From assembly GCA_035298385.1 (NCBI GenBank), contig DATGYC010000189.1:1-6494 (forward strand): a stretch of DNA of 6,494 bases. Reading direction: 5' to 3'. The DNA comes from DATGYC01 sp035298385. GTDB lineage: Bacteria; Bacillota; Sulfobacillia; Symbiobacteriales; Symbiobacteriaceae. Below, piece by piece: positions 1 to 5,541 of this stretch (position 1 is the first letter of the stretch; each line of letters begins with the position of its first letter). The position numbers and the translations under genes are program-made. The notes under the pieces are model-generated. The model worked only from the letters and a program-made list of their open reading frames with translations, had not been told where the DNA came from and did not search any database.

Positions 1-1
1 C

Positions 2-379
2 GCTGATCAGGATGGCGGCGACCTGGATACCCCTCCCCCCGACTGGCGTGAGCTCCTGGCCACCAACCGCCTCCTGACGCACAACCATCCCGGCTACTGG
101 GATGATCTCCTGATCGCCCTCTACCAGCGCTCGATCCGCACCCGCACGATGCGCGTCGGGCAGGTCGATGTGACGAAGAAGCTGATCGAGGAGGGCTTAG
201 GGCTCTCGTTCTTGCCCCACTCCGCTGTCTGGCGTGAGCTGGTCGAGGGTCGGCTCTTGGAGGTGCCCACGCCTGGGCTCGAACTCCCGATCGCCGAGAG
301 TTGGATCCTGGTGCGCAGCGAGGCGCCTTCTGCAACGGCAAGCGCCTTTGCCCAGGCGGTGACGGCGCAGTTTCCGTAA
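2..379 (+). CDS. LysR-type transcriptional regulator, C-terminal part (5' end outside window)
   Basis: The frame is open from base 2 and ends at TAA 377-379, giving the last 125 residues of a longer protein. The N-terminal winged-helix DNA-binding domain of the family, normally about 60 residues, lies off the left edge. What remains matches the second half of a LysR substrate-binding domain: an aspartate-lysine stretch (VDVTKKLIEEGLGLSFLP) is the typical region where a strand and helix lead into the G-x-G-x-x-x-L-P turn that lines the effector pocket. It is followed by an E-L-V-E-G-R-L segment and a C-terminal helix ending in AVTAQFP. In this family the domain binds a small-molecule co-inducer and controls DNA binding by the tetramer. 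The target and effector cannot be told from this fragment; the sequence style resembles the CysL/CbbR-like branch, but that is a loose impression. The gene is followed by a hairpin at 418-455. Confidence 0.88.
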   Translation, partial: ADQDGGDLDTPPPDWRELLATNRLLTHNHPGYWDDLLIALYQRSIRTRTMRVGQVDVTKKLIEEGLGLSFLPHSAVWRELVEGRLLEVPTPGLELPIAESWILVRSEAPSATASAFAQAVTAQFP

Positions 380-417
380 GCGAGAGCCACTCCCTGCCAC
401 GCTCTAGCCATAACGAA

Positions 418-455
418 ACCCAGTCGCACAAACGGTCCGCGTTTGTCGACTGGGT
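418..455. terminator. Long hairpin between convergent genes, candidate terminator
   Basis: ACCCAGTCG (418-426) pairs with CGACTGGGT (447-455), and ACAAACG (428-434) pairs with CGTTTGT (440-446). One unpaired C sits at 427 and the loop is five bases. Sixteen base pairs lie 38 bases after the LysR-type gene's stop. There is no T run on the + side; on the - side the stem is followed by TTTCGTT, so it may serve the CARDB gene as well. The structure is clear, but its terminator role is inferred. Confidence 0.6.
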
Positions 456-476
456 CGCTTGATCTCTATCCGCTTG

Positions 477-491
477 GCTGCCCACGGCAGC
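477..491 (-). terminator. Short hairpin just after the CARDB gene
   Basis: GCTGCC (477-482) and GGCAGC (486-491) form a six-pair stem with a three-base loop, 13 bases past the TGA of the CARDB-like gene on the minus strand. No U-rich tail follows in either direction, so it is at best a weak or factor-assisted terminator, or a 3'-end-stabilising stem. It may also be incidental. Confidence 0.3.
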
Positions 492-504
492 TGTGCTAGG
501 CCAT

Positions 505-978
505 TCAGCACCGTCTCGGTAGACTCGGTCCACCCGGCGGTGGCGGGCAGAAGCCCGTCACCGTATTGTTCCCCTTATTGCGCTCCTCCGGGAGAGTCAG
601 GTTTGCATCAACGGTGATGCTAAAGATCCGCCCGGTGACCGCGAGGGGAAAGCGGAGCAGCGTCTCCTGCCCCGGCTCTAGCACGGGTGTTAGCTGCTCC
701 GCGACCTCCGGTCCGCTCGAACGCCCAGGGACGAGACCGGGAAAGAGGATCACCCGGGTGACCGTTGGCCGGAGGCTGGACCCGTTGCCCTGGTTGCGGA
801 CCCGCACCAGCAGTTCGCCGGTCTTGGGGTCGACATCGCAGAAGGATTCGGCCGGGGCGCCCGCCCCGCCGTCACGCCGGGCGACCGGGAGCAGGTCGGG
901 GACGGTCTCCGTCACAGCACGTGGAACCACCCGGCTCATCACCGCCTGTTGCAGGGCCGTGGGGCTGAACAGGAACAA
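505..978 (-). CDS. CARDB-like domain protein of unknown function
   Basis: The stop is TGA at 505-507. The core, from PDLLPV to NKGNNTVTGFC, has the signature of CARDB-type immunoglobulin-like adhesion modules: an alternating V-x-V-x-N-x-G strand (LLVRVRNQGNG), an L-x-P-G-Q-E turn (VLEPGQETLL), and the closing VDANxxxxEExxxGNN strand. Such domains usually sit in exported proteins. Two cysteines (in SFCDVD and GFCPPP) could form a disulfide bridge, and the tail is proline-rich. The frame is open back to a GTG at 1041, but nothing upstream of that resembles a ribosome site. I prefer TTG at 976-978 because ACCTCC at 988-993 (GGAGGT on the coding strand) lies nine bases away; an ATG at 937-939 is another option. 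None of these starts gives a clean signal peptide: the N-terminus is a hydrophobic stretch (FLFSPTALQQAV) with no charged region ahead of it. The gene is divergent from tag. Function and localisation are unknown. Confidence 0.6.
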   Translation of the reverse strand: MFLFSPTALQQAVMSRVVPRAVTETVPDLLPVARRDGGAGAPAESFCDVDPKTGELLVRVRNQGNGSSLRPTVTRVILFPGLVPGRSSGPEVAEQLTPVLEPGQETLLRFPLAVTGRIFSITVDANLTLPEERNKGNNTVTGFCPPPPGGPSLPRRC

Positions 979-987
979 GCTGATCAC

Positions 988-993
988 ACCTCC
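988..993 (-). promoter_or_regulatory. Ribosome binding site that decides the CARDB gene start
   Basis: GGAGGT on the minus strand is the only strong Shine-Dalgarno match near the 5' end of the CARDB-like frame. It abuts an in-frame GTG at 985-987, too close to serve it, and lies nine bases before TTG at 976-978, which is good spacing. This argues for a TTG start. Confidence 0.45.
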
Positions 994-1077
994 ACGCTCC
1001 CATGGTATGTAGAGCAGGGAGAGATGGACCGGCCCTAGCACGACAGACGCAGGGTACCTGCCGCCGGATGCCGAACG

Positions 1078-1083
1078 TATAGT
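1078..1083 (+). promoter_or_regulatory. Candidate -10 element for tag
   Basis: TATAGT matches the TATAAT consensus at five of six positions and lies 20 bases before the GTG start of tag. No good -35 hexamer is visible 16-18 bases upstream, so this is only a tentative promoter. Confidence 0.3.
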
Positions 1084-1103
1084 CCGAGCCTTGCTGAAAG
1101 GAC

Positions 1104-1676
1104 GTGACCCCTACGGAACCCACCCGCTGCTCCTGGGCCATCTCTGATCTGATGAAGCAGTACCACGACGAGGAGTGGGGCGTCCCCCTCCATGACGACC
1201 GGACGCTCTTCGAGTTCCTCCTCCTAGAGGGCGCCCAGGCGGGCCTCTCCTGGCAGACGATCCTCCAGCGCCGGGTGAACTACCGCCAGGCCTTCGACAA
1301 CTTCGATCCCGTGGTGATCGCCCAGTACGATGCGGCGAAGATCGAGGCCCTGCTGGCCGATCCCGGCATCATCCGCAACCGCCTGAAGGTGAACGCCGCC
1401 GTCACCAACGCCCGGGCCTTCCTAAAGGTCCAGGCCGAGTTCGGCTCCTTTGACGCCTACATCTGGCGCTTCGTCGGCGGCACGCCGATCATCAACCACT
1501 GGGCCTCCTCCAAGGAGAACCCGGCTACGACCAAAGAGTCCGACGCCATGAGCAAGGATCTCCGAAAGCGGGGCTTTACCTTCGTGGGCTCGACGATCTG
1601 CTACGCCTTCATGCAGGCTACCGGCATGGTGAACGATCATCCGGTCACCTGTTTCAAGCACCCGGCGCCCCGCTAG
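1104..1676 (+). CDS. tag: DNA-3-methyladenine glycosylase I
   Basis: This enzyme cuts 3-methyladenine from alkylated DNA, the first step of base excision repair in the cytoplasm. The 190 residues match the usual Tag length (about 187 in E. coli) and the similarity runs end to end. Conserved elements are RCSWA (8-12), YHDEEWGVP (20-28), LLLEGAQAGLSW (39-50), DPGIIRNRLK, KRGFTFVGSTICYAFMQATG and VNDHPVTC near the end. The Tag zinc site (Cys, His, His, Cys) is present as C9, H21, H179 and C183; the conserved pocket glutamate is E42. The GTG start at 1104 keeps RCSW near the N-terminus; AAAGGA at 1097-1102 lies only one base away, so translation initiation may be modest. The first in-frame ATG (1152) would remove the zinc ligand C9 and is rejected. 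The TAG stop overlaps the stop of the convergent hydrolase gene. The gene stands alone, with no ada or alkA beside it. Confidence 0.96.
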   Translation: MTPTEPTRCSWAISDLMKQYHDEEWGVPLHDDRTLFEFLLLEGAQAGLSWQTILQRRVNYRQAFDNFDPVVIAQYDAAKIEALLADPGIIRNRLKVNAAVTNARAFLKVQAEFGSFDAYIWRFVGGTPIINHWASSKENPATTKESDAMSKDLRKRGFTFVGSTICYAFMQATGMVNDHPVTCFKHPAPR

Positions 1677-3241
1677 AACGTGATATCCTCGGTGCGATAG
1701 CCCGCTGGAGTCGCGTCCTCATCGTAGTAACGGACGTGAAACTGCCGCAGGTGATGATTCGCGGCATAGAGGGACTCCGCCTCGGTGATGCTGAGCTCGA
1801 TATCACCCCGGTTCCGTCCCACCGCCAGATTATCCTGGTTGTTGTCGCCAGCGACCCGTGACTTGTTGCCACCCGTGGTGAGCTGGTTCTGGCGCCGTGA
1901 CGCCGGTACGTAGTCGGTCACGAAGTTACAGTTGGTCAGGTAGTACCACTGAATCGACGTGCTGTCGTGCAGTCGTTTCAGCACCTCGGGCCGGGGATGC
2001 TCGAACGACTCGTGCTTGCCACAGGAGATGAAGGCCGCCCGCGGCTTCGCCTTCGTGAGGAAGTCGTCACCGGTGGAGGTCTCCGCTCCGTGATGCCCGC
2101 ACTTAAAACAGGCGATGCGATCCGGGGTGTCGAAGGGATCGTCCTCATCATCTGGATTGGGGAGCCCATTGGCCATGATCGTCTCGGCGATCATCTTCTC
2201 GCCGTCACTGGGCAGGTCGCCACCGGTGTAGTAGTAGAAGTGATTGAAGCGCAGGACCAGGCCGATGCTGACGTTGTTGTCCGGCTGAGAGCCCGAGATC
2301 TCCCCTTGTTTGCGCCAGACACGCTTCCCGCGTGCCAGCACGTAGACGAGCGGGGCGGCGCCCCCTGGATACGGATCCTCGCCCCACAGGACCTCCTCGC
2401 CCAAGTCAGGCACGCTGTTGCGGGTGCGATCGATCCCGGGCGCCGTGATCCAGCGATTCCCGCGCATCAGGATGCCGCCGGCACAGATCTTTGCGTACTG
2501 ATCGACCTTGGAGTCCCCCAAGTCGATGATCGTGGTGGCATGAAAGTAGCCGCCGGTCTGGAACCGGGCGTTGGCATCGTTCTGCATGGCGGCGAAGACG
2601 GTGAAGAGCTCGTTGCGCGCAGCCGCGCGGGCGTCGGCGCCCCCGTGTAAGGCATCGACTGCTGACTGGACGGCTGGCCAGACGACCTGCTCGAGATCCT
2701 GGTAGCTCTGGCAAAACTTCTCGTTCAGGGTGCGCCAGATTGCGTTGTCCTGTACGTACTCAAGCCCATCGTCGAGCCCGGCGCGGGCAGCGTCCCCGTC
2801 GTCCGCCGTCGGCGAGACCTTGTTGCGCGCGTGGGCCGATGCCGCGAGGGCGACCGCGAGCCGGGTCCCGTGCGCCCCCATCACCGCGGCGGTGGCGGCA
2901 GCGGCCGCGCCAGCGATTCGCTGGGCGCGGTTGCCCGTCTGGGCGCCTTGCACCAGGATATCAGCGACGGTGTCGGCCAAGTTGTAGAGGTTGTCGGCCA
3001 GCAACAGGGAGATGATCCCGCCCGAATGATCCGCGTCATAGTGGCTGATGACGATGCGATCGATCGCGGTGACGCGGTTCTGTAGGTAGGCGTAGACGGT
3101 ACTGGCACACGAGGCTAGACCACCATCGACTAGCATGCTCCTGACCGCAGTCCCGGTAGCGTCCCACGCGTGAATGAGCGAGCTCTCCCCTTGACCGACG
3201 TCGATTACGTGGATCCCCAACTGCCAAGCCATCAGCACCAT
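1673..3241 (-). CDS. Stand-alone ComEC-type metallo-beta-lactamase-fold hydrolase
   Basis: The 522 residues open with the ComEC/Rec2 hydrolase-domain signature: GIHVIDVGQGESSLI (9-23), MLVDGG (36-41) and the metal site SHYDADHSGG (66-75). There H67, D69, D71 and H72 form the H-x-D-x-D-H variant typical of ComEC rather than the H-x-H-x-D-H of beta-lactamases. Further ligands follow as D342 (TGGDLPSD) and H383/H384 (GHHGAETS), then ISCGKHESFEHPRPEVL with H415. No membrane channel helices or signal peptide are present, so this is a soluble hydrolase, not the ComEC transporter. Between the first motif and D342 lies an insertion well beyond the usual ComEC spacing, including an alanine-rich, probably helical stretch near 107-142. 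About 100 residues follow the last motif. By family analogy it could cut a nucleic acid or other phosphodiester, but the substrate is unknown. ATG at 3239-3241 is preceded by GAGGGGG; a second ATG (residue 4) is possible. It is divergent from the AhpD-like gene and convergent with tag. Confidence 0.88.
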   Translation of the reverse strand: MVLMAWQLGIHVIDVGQGESSLIHAWDATGTAVRSMLVDGGLASCASTVYAYLQNRVTAIDRIVISHYDADHSGGIISLLLADNLYNLADTVADILVQGAQTGNRAQRIAGAAAAATAAVMGAHGTRLAVALAASAHARNKVSPTADDGDAARAGLDDGLEYVQDNAIWRTLNEKFCQSYQDLEQVVWPAVQSAVDALHGGADARAAARNELFTVFAAMQNDANARFQTGGYFHATTIIDLGDSKVDQYAKICAGGILMRGNRWITAPGIDRTRNSVPDLGEEVLWGEDPYPGGAAPLVYVLARGKRVWRKQGEISGSQPDNNVSIGLVLRFNHFYYYTGGDLPSDGEKMIAETIMANGLPNPDDEDDPFDTPDRIACFKCGHHGAETSTGDDFLTKAKPRAAFISCGKHESFEHPRPEVLKRLHDSTSIQWYYLTNCNFVTDYVPASRRQNQLTTGGNKSRVAGDNNQDNLAVGRNRGDIELSITEAESLYAANHHLRQFHVRYYDEDATPAGYRTEDITF

Positions 3242-3259
3242 GCCCCCTCATTGCAACTG

Positions 3260-3274
3260 TTCATACTATATGAA
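3260..3274. promoter_or_regulatory. 15-base palindrome, candidate operator
   Basis: TTCATA and TATGAA form a perfect 6-3-6 inverted repeat in the 89-base region between two divergent genes. It covers the candidate -10 of the hydrolase gene and lies 56 bases before the AhpD-like start, so a dimeric regulator bound here could control one or both genes. No regulator gene is adjacent, and the site's role is inferred from symmetry and position only. Confidence 0.4.
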
Positions 3275-3292
3275 ATAATACACAAGAGTAAA
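3265..3292 (-). promoter_or_regulatory. Candidate promoter of the ComEC-type hydrolase gene
   Basis: Read on the minus strand, TTTACT (3287-3292; four of six to TTGACA) and TATAGT (3265-3270; five of six to TATAAT) are separated by 16 bases in an AT-rich island inside GC-rich DNA. The -10 is about 23 bases before the ATG. The -10 element lies inside the 15-base palindrome at 3260-3274. Confidence 0.45.
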
Positions 3293-3317
3293 ATATTTGT
3301 CAAACCACGATCACAAC

Positions 3318-3323
3318 GGAGGA
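3318..3323 (+). promoter_or_regulatory. Ribosome binding site of the AhpD-like gene
   Basis: GGAGGA sits seven bases before the ATG at 3331, close to ideal, and fixes this start over the out-of-frame ATG at 3324. Confidence 0.7.
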
Positions 3324-3330
3324 ATGGCGC

Positions 3331-3774
3331 ATGCAGGTCCGTCTCAACTACCACCAAGCGGCCCCGGAGGGCCTCAAGCAGATGTTCCAGCAGGAGACCT
3401 ACCTGAAGACGACGTCGATCAGCCCCCTCCTGCAGAAGCTGATCAAGGTCCGGGCCTCGCAGCTCAACGGCTGTGCCTACTGCCTGGATATGCACACCCA
3501 CGAGGCCCGCGCGCTCGGCGAGAGCCAGCAGCGGCTCGACTGCGTCAGCGCCTGGCGGGAGTGCCCGTTCTACACGGAGGCCGAGCGAGTGGCCTTGGAA
3601 CTGACGGAGGCGGTCACGCTGATCGCCACGGGGGGCGTGCCGGCGGAGCTCTACGAGCGGGTTCGGGCCCACTTTACTGAGAGTCAGTACGTTGAGCTTG
3701 TGCTGGTGATCAACCAGATCAACAGTTGGAACCGGATCGCCATCGCCACGGGACAGTTCCCGCAGGAACGCTAG
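3331..3774 (+). CDS. AhpD / carboxymuconolactone decarboxylase-family protein
   Basis: The 147-residue protein has the core of the alkylhydroperoxidase D-like fold. A helix with KLIKVRASQLNGCAYCLDMHTHEAR carries the redox motif C48-A-Y-C51 followed by H55, the C-x-x-C-x-x-x-H arrangement used for thiol-dependent peroxide reduction in AhpD-like members. The rest (WRECPFYTEAERVALELTEAVTLIA and YVELVLVINQINSWNRIAIATG) is the standard helical second half of small single-domain family members. Length and motif order are normal and the protein appears cytoplasmic, with no signal sequence. Family members range from peroxidases to decarboxylases; the intact CxxC favours a redox role over carboxymuconolactone decarboxylation, but the substrate is not evident. 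The start is fixed by GGAGGA at 3318-3323. The gene is divergent from the ComEC-type hydrolase, may share its control region, and ends in the strong hairpin at 3791-3824. Confidence 0.92.
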   Translation: MQVRLNYHQAAPEGLKQMFQQETYLKTTSISPLLQKLIKVRASQLNGCAYCLDMHTHEARALGESQQRLDCVSAWRECPFYTEAERVALELTEAVTLIATGGVPAELYERVRAHFTESQYVELVLVINQINSWNRIAIATGQFPQER

Positions 3775-3790
3775 TCTGCCGTCGGCATCA

Positions 3791-3824
3791 CAAAGGGCGC
3801 CAGCACACACGCTGGCGCCCTTTG
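3791..3824. terminator. Strong bidirectional rho-independent-type hairpin
   Basis: CAAAGGGCGCCAGC (3791-3804) pairs perfectly with GCTGGCGCCCTTTG (3811-3824) around a six-base loop. The 14-bp stem lies 16 bases after the AhpD-like stop and 19 bases after the stop of the convergent secreted-protein gene. The A/T pairs at the base give a short T tract on both strands, so it can serve both genes. Confidence 0.88.
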
Positions 3825-3843
3825 CTTCATCGAGCGGATCTGC

Positions 3844-4752
3844 TTACGGGGTCGCGCCGTTGGTCCAGAAGTTGACCGTCACGGTGCCGCTGACGCCGGG
3901 CAGGTGGAAGAAGGCGACCGGATTGGTCAGCGCCATCGTGGCCATGCCGGTCGGCGGGACGACCTTGGCATCGATGTACCAGGTGCCGTCGACGAGGCGG
4001 GCGCCCCCGCCGAGCAGCTCGATCGTGTAGCCGCCGGAGGGCTGCAAGCCCCCAGCGATCCCGACGATCATGCCGTCCGCTACCGGGAAGAGCTTGAAGG
4101 CAGCAGGCTCGGCCGAGAGCATCGCATCGGCCCATGTGGTCTGCTCGGCCGAGAGGGCGGCCTGCTCGAGGGCGACAGCCGCAACCTGCTCGCTGCCGGG
4201 GATCACCTTGCCGGTCGCCGGGGCCGGCTCTTCAGCCGGGGTAGGGATCAGATCAAGGTTCATATCCGTATCTGCCCGCTCGACCAGACCCAGGATCGAG
4301 GTGAGGGCATCAGCGGGGATCATGGTGCGGCCGTTGATCAGCTGGACTGCGCCAGCCAGCTTGATCATGTTGCGCCGGATGTAGAAGACGCCGCGCTTGT
4401 TCAGCTCCGCCTCATCCTGGCCGATGACGAAGGTCACGGTCCGGTCGGGCAGGTCGACGCTGACGGTCTGGGTGGCGCCATCCCACTGCACCGTGCCGCC
4501 GGCCGCCTCAGCGATGAATCGCAGGGGCACGTAGAGAACCTCGGCCTGAACGACCGCTGGCTGATCGAGCTTGAGCGCCTGGCCCTTGACGGTGATCTGG
4601 GCAGGCAGGGTATGCTTGGCGGTAACCGGCACGAACGGCAGGCTGCTGGGCGCCATGATCGGAACCGCGTCAAACGTCTCAGCGAAGGCGGGGGCGACGT
4701 TCGTCAGCAGGAGCAGGGCAACGGTACCAGCGGTCTTCTGCCAGCTGTTCAT
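3844..4752 (-). CDS. Secreted protein with copper-amine-oxidase-like N-terminal domain and PrcB-like C-terminal domain
   Basis: The 302-residue protein starts with a clear signal peptide: K6, hydrophobic VALLLL, and an A-F-A site, so cleavage is likely after residue 24. Residues about 50-160 match the copper-amine-oxidase-like N-terminal module (LYVPLRFIAEAAGGTVQWD, then TVSVDL and a second GRTMIPADALTSILG half). This is a non-catalytic module common in exported proteins of Bacillota, often envelope-associated. A low-complexity Pro/Ala/Glu linker (about 170-185) leads to residues about 195-298. Their SGGYTIEL, WYIDAKVVPPTGMA and VAFFHLPGVSGTVTVNF elements resemble the C-terminal domain of PrcB, a protease-complex-stabilising protein. 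No enzymatic residues are evident, so a scaffold, inhibitor or ligand-binding role outside the membrane is plausible but unproven. AAAGAGGTG, five bases before the ATG, supports the start. It is divergent from the small exporter-like gene. Confidence 0.85.
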   Translation of the reverse strand: MNSWQKTAGTVALLLLTNVAPAFAETFDAVPIMAPSSLPFVPVTAKHTLPAQITVKGQALKLDQPAVVQAEVLYVPLRFIAEAAGGTVQWDGATQTVSVDLPDRTVTFVIGQDEAELNKRGVFYIRRNMIKLAGAVQLINGRTMIPADALTSILGLVERADTDMNLDLIPTPAEEPAPATGKVIPGSEQVAAVALEQAALSAEQTTWADAMLSAEPAAFKLFPVADGMIVGIAGGLQPSGGYTIELLGGGARLVDGTWYIDAKVVPPTGMATMALTNPVAFFHLPGVSGTVTVNFWTNGATP

Positions 4753-4757
4753 GTAAG

Positions 4758-4766
4758 CACCTCTTT
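4758..4766 (-). promoter_or_regulatory. Ribosome binding site of the secreted-protein gene
   Basis: On the minus strand AAAGAGGTG ends five bases before the ATG at 4750-4752, normal spacing, and confirms the start that gives the signal peptide. Confidence 0.6.
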
Positions 4767-4884
4767 CATCGTAGTCACTGGAATGGACGAGGCTTCCATC
4801 ACGTGCGTTTCACACGGGCCGAAAAACGTTGCTGATCCGGCGTCGAACCTAGGCTTCGTCGCCGCTCTGTAATCAAAATCTGGG

Positions 4885-4901
4885 TAAAAACCTGGTTTTT
4901 A
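4885..4901. promoter_or_regulatory. 17-base palindrome, candidate operator
   Basis: TAAAAACC and GGTTTTTA form a perfect 8-1-8 inverted repeat in the AT-rich middle of the 228-base divergent region between the secreted-protein gene and the exporter-like gene. It lies about 45 bases upstream of the TATAAT that probably drives the exporter-like gene and about 130 bases before the secreted-protein start. A protein-binding site is likelier than a hairpin because the one-base loop cannot fold tightly. The rest of the region from 4767 to 4884 shows no gene and no clear promoter for the minus-strand gene. Confidence 0.35.
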
Positions 4902-4944
4902 TACATTCTAGCCGCCCATATATGTACTTTTTGATACAGAGGTG

Positions 4945-4950
4945 TATAAT
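4945..4950 (+). promoter_or_regulatory. Consensus -10 element of the exporter-like gene
   Basis: A perfect TATAAT lies 30 bases before the ATG at 4981. TGTACT at 4923-4928, 16 bases upstream, is a weak -35 (three of six). Transcription would begin near 4957, leaving a short leader that contains the GGAGG at 4967-4971. Confidence 0.6.
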
Positions 4951-4966
4951 GGGGCCATCGATTAGT

Positions 4967-4971
4967 GGAGG
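4967..4971 (+). promoter_or_regulatory. Ribosome binding site of the exporter-like gene
   Basis: GGAGG, nine bases before ATG 4981, is a strong Shine-Dalgarno sequence and fixes the start. Confidence 0.65.
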
Positions 4972-4980
4972 TCCTAAAAG

Positions 4981-5481
4981 ATGCGTCTGCACCTTCCTCG
5001 CCGCATCGGTGCTCGGCTCATCAAGACCGGTCTGGCTGTTAGTCTGGCTACCGGACTCATGTCCTTCATCGATCCGACCCACGGGCTTGTCGGTGCGGGT
5101 GTGAGCGCTGCGCTGATGATCGCCCCGAGCAAGGAAGCGGGCAAGCAATGGGCGAGAGCGCAGTTCTTCGCCGCCGCCTTTGGGGCGCTGGTGGGCGCCG
5201 TGGTGGGGCAGTTCATCGGGTGGGCGCCCTGGCTCTCCGGTCTGGTGGTGGTCGGCCTGATCCTGGCCCTGACGGAGATGAACCTAGCGGGCGCCATCGG
5301 CGGTGGGCTGAGTAACTGCCTCTTCATCCTGGAGCATACGGAGCACGGCTGGAAGTACGCGGCCTTCCGGTTCACGGCCTCGGTGGTGGGCCTCTTGATC
5401 GGTTGGGCCGTCAACTGGTTCGTCCTCCCCTACCGGCCGGCGCCGGTGACGGAGACGCGGTCCACTACCCTAGCGGACTAG
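4981..5481 (+). CDS. Small aromatic-acid-exporter-family (FUSC/ArAE-type) membrane protein
   Basis: The 166-residue protein is mostly membrane. A positively charged N-terminus (RLHLPRRIGARLIKT) precedes about six hydrophobic segments, near residues 15-31, 35-49, 61-79, 84-98, 101-115 and 127-147, and the tail is short and polar. The ordering matches the N-terminal membrane domain of the aromatic acid exporter family of Bacillota (ArAE_1/DUF939 type): an early R-x-x-K-T-x-x-A helix, an L-x-x-A-x-M-x-x-A-P-S turn with SKEAGKQWARAQ, and a final R-F-T-A-S-V-V-G-x-x-x-G-W-x-V-N-W-x-V-L-P-Y helix. Many family members are about twice as long because of a cytoplasmic C-terminal domain; that part is absent here without an obvious frameshift, and the gene ends cleanly before a terminator. 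A transport role, possibly as an oligomer, is family-based inference; the substrate is unknown. A TATAAT box and a GGAGG site precede it. Confidence 0.85.
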   Translation: MRLHLPRRIGARLIKTGLAVSLATGLMSFIDPTHGLVGAGVSAALMIAPSKEAGKQWARAQFFAAAFGALVGAVVGQFIGWAPWLSGLVVVGLILALTEMNLAGAIGGGLSNCLFILEHTEHGWKYAAFRFTASVVGLLIGWAVNWFVLPYRPAPVTETRSTTLAD

Positions 5482-5506
5482 GCGACGGAGTATACCCAAA
5501 GGGAAA

Positions 5507-5531
5507 GCCACCCCGCACAGCGCGGGGTGGC
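5507..5531. terminator. Bidirectional rho-independent terminator
   Basis: GCCACCCCGC (5507-5516) pairs perfectly with GCGGGGTGGC (5522-5531) around a five-base loop. It lies between two convergent stop codons (5481 and 5542). The + strand continues GTCTTTCTTCTT, a T-rich tail, and the - strand continues TTTCCCTTT, so it can act in both directions. Confidence 0.88.
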
Positions 5532-5541
5532 GTCTTTCTTC

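Noticed and set aside
872..1141. Minus-strand frame overlapping the CARDB 5' region, considered as a frameshifted N-terminus
   Set aside because: Its product shows no signal peptide or CARDB similarity, so joining it by a frameshift would not improve the gene.
1967..2650. 227-codon open frame on the plus strand opposite the ComEC-type hydrolase
   Set aside because: It is antisense to a gene with intact catalytic motifs; no family resemblance and no ribosome site.
3232..3810. 192-codon open frame on the minus strand opposite the AhpD-like gene
   Set aside because: It is antisense to a well-recognised gene with a good ribosome site, has an unfamiliar Arg/Leu-rich composition and spans the AhpD-like terminator and promoter region. 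It is a GC-rich shadow.
3904..4872. 322-codon open frame on the plus strand opposite the secreted-protein gene
   Set aside because: The minus-strand product has a signal peptide and two recognisable domains; the plus-strand product is Gly/Arg/Asp-rich with no recognisable motifs.
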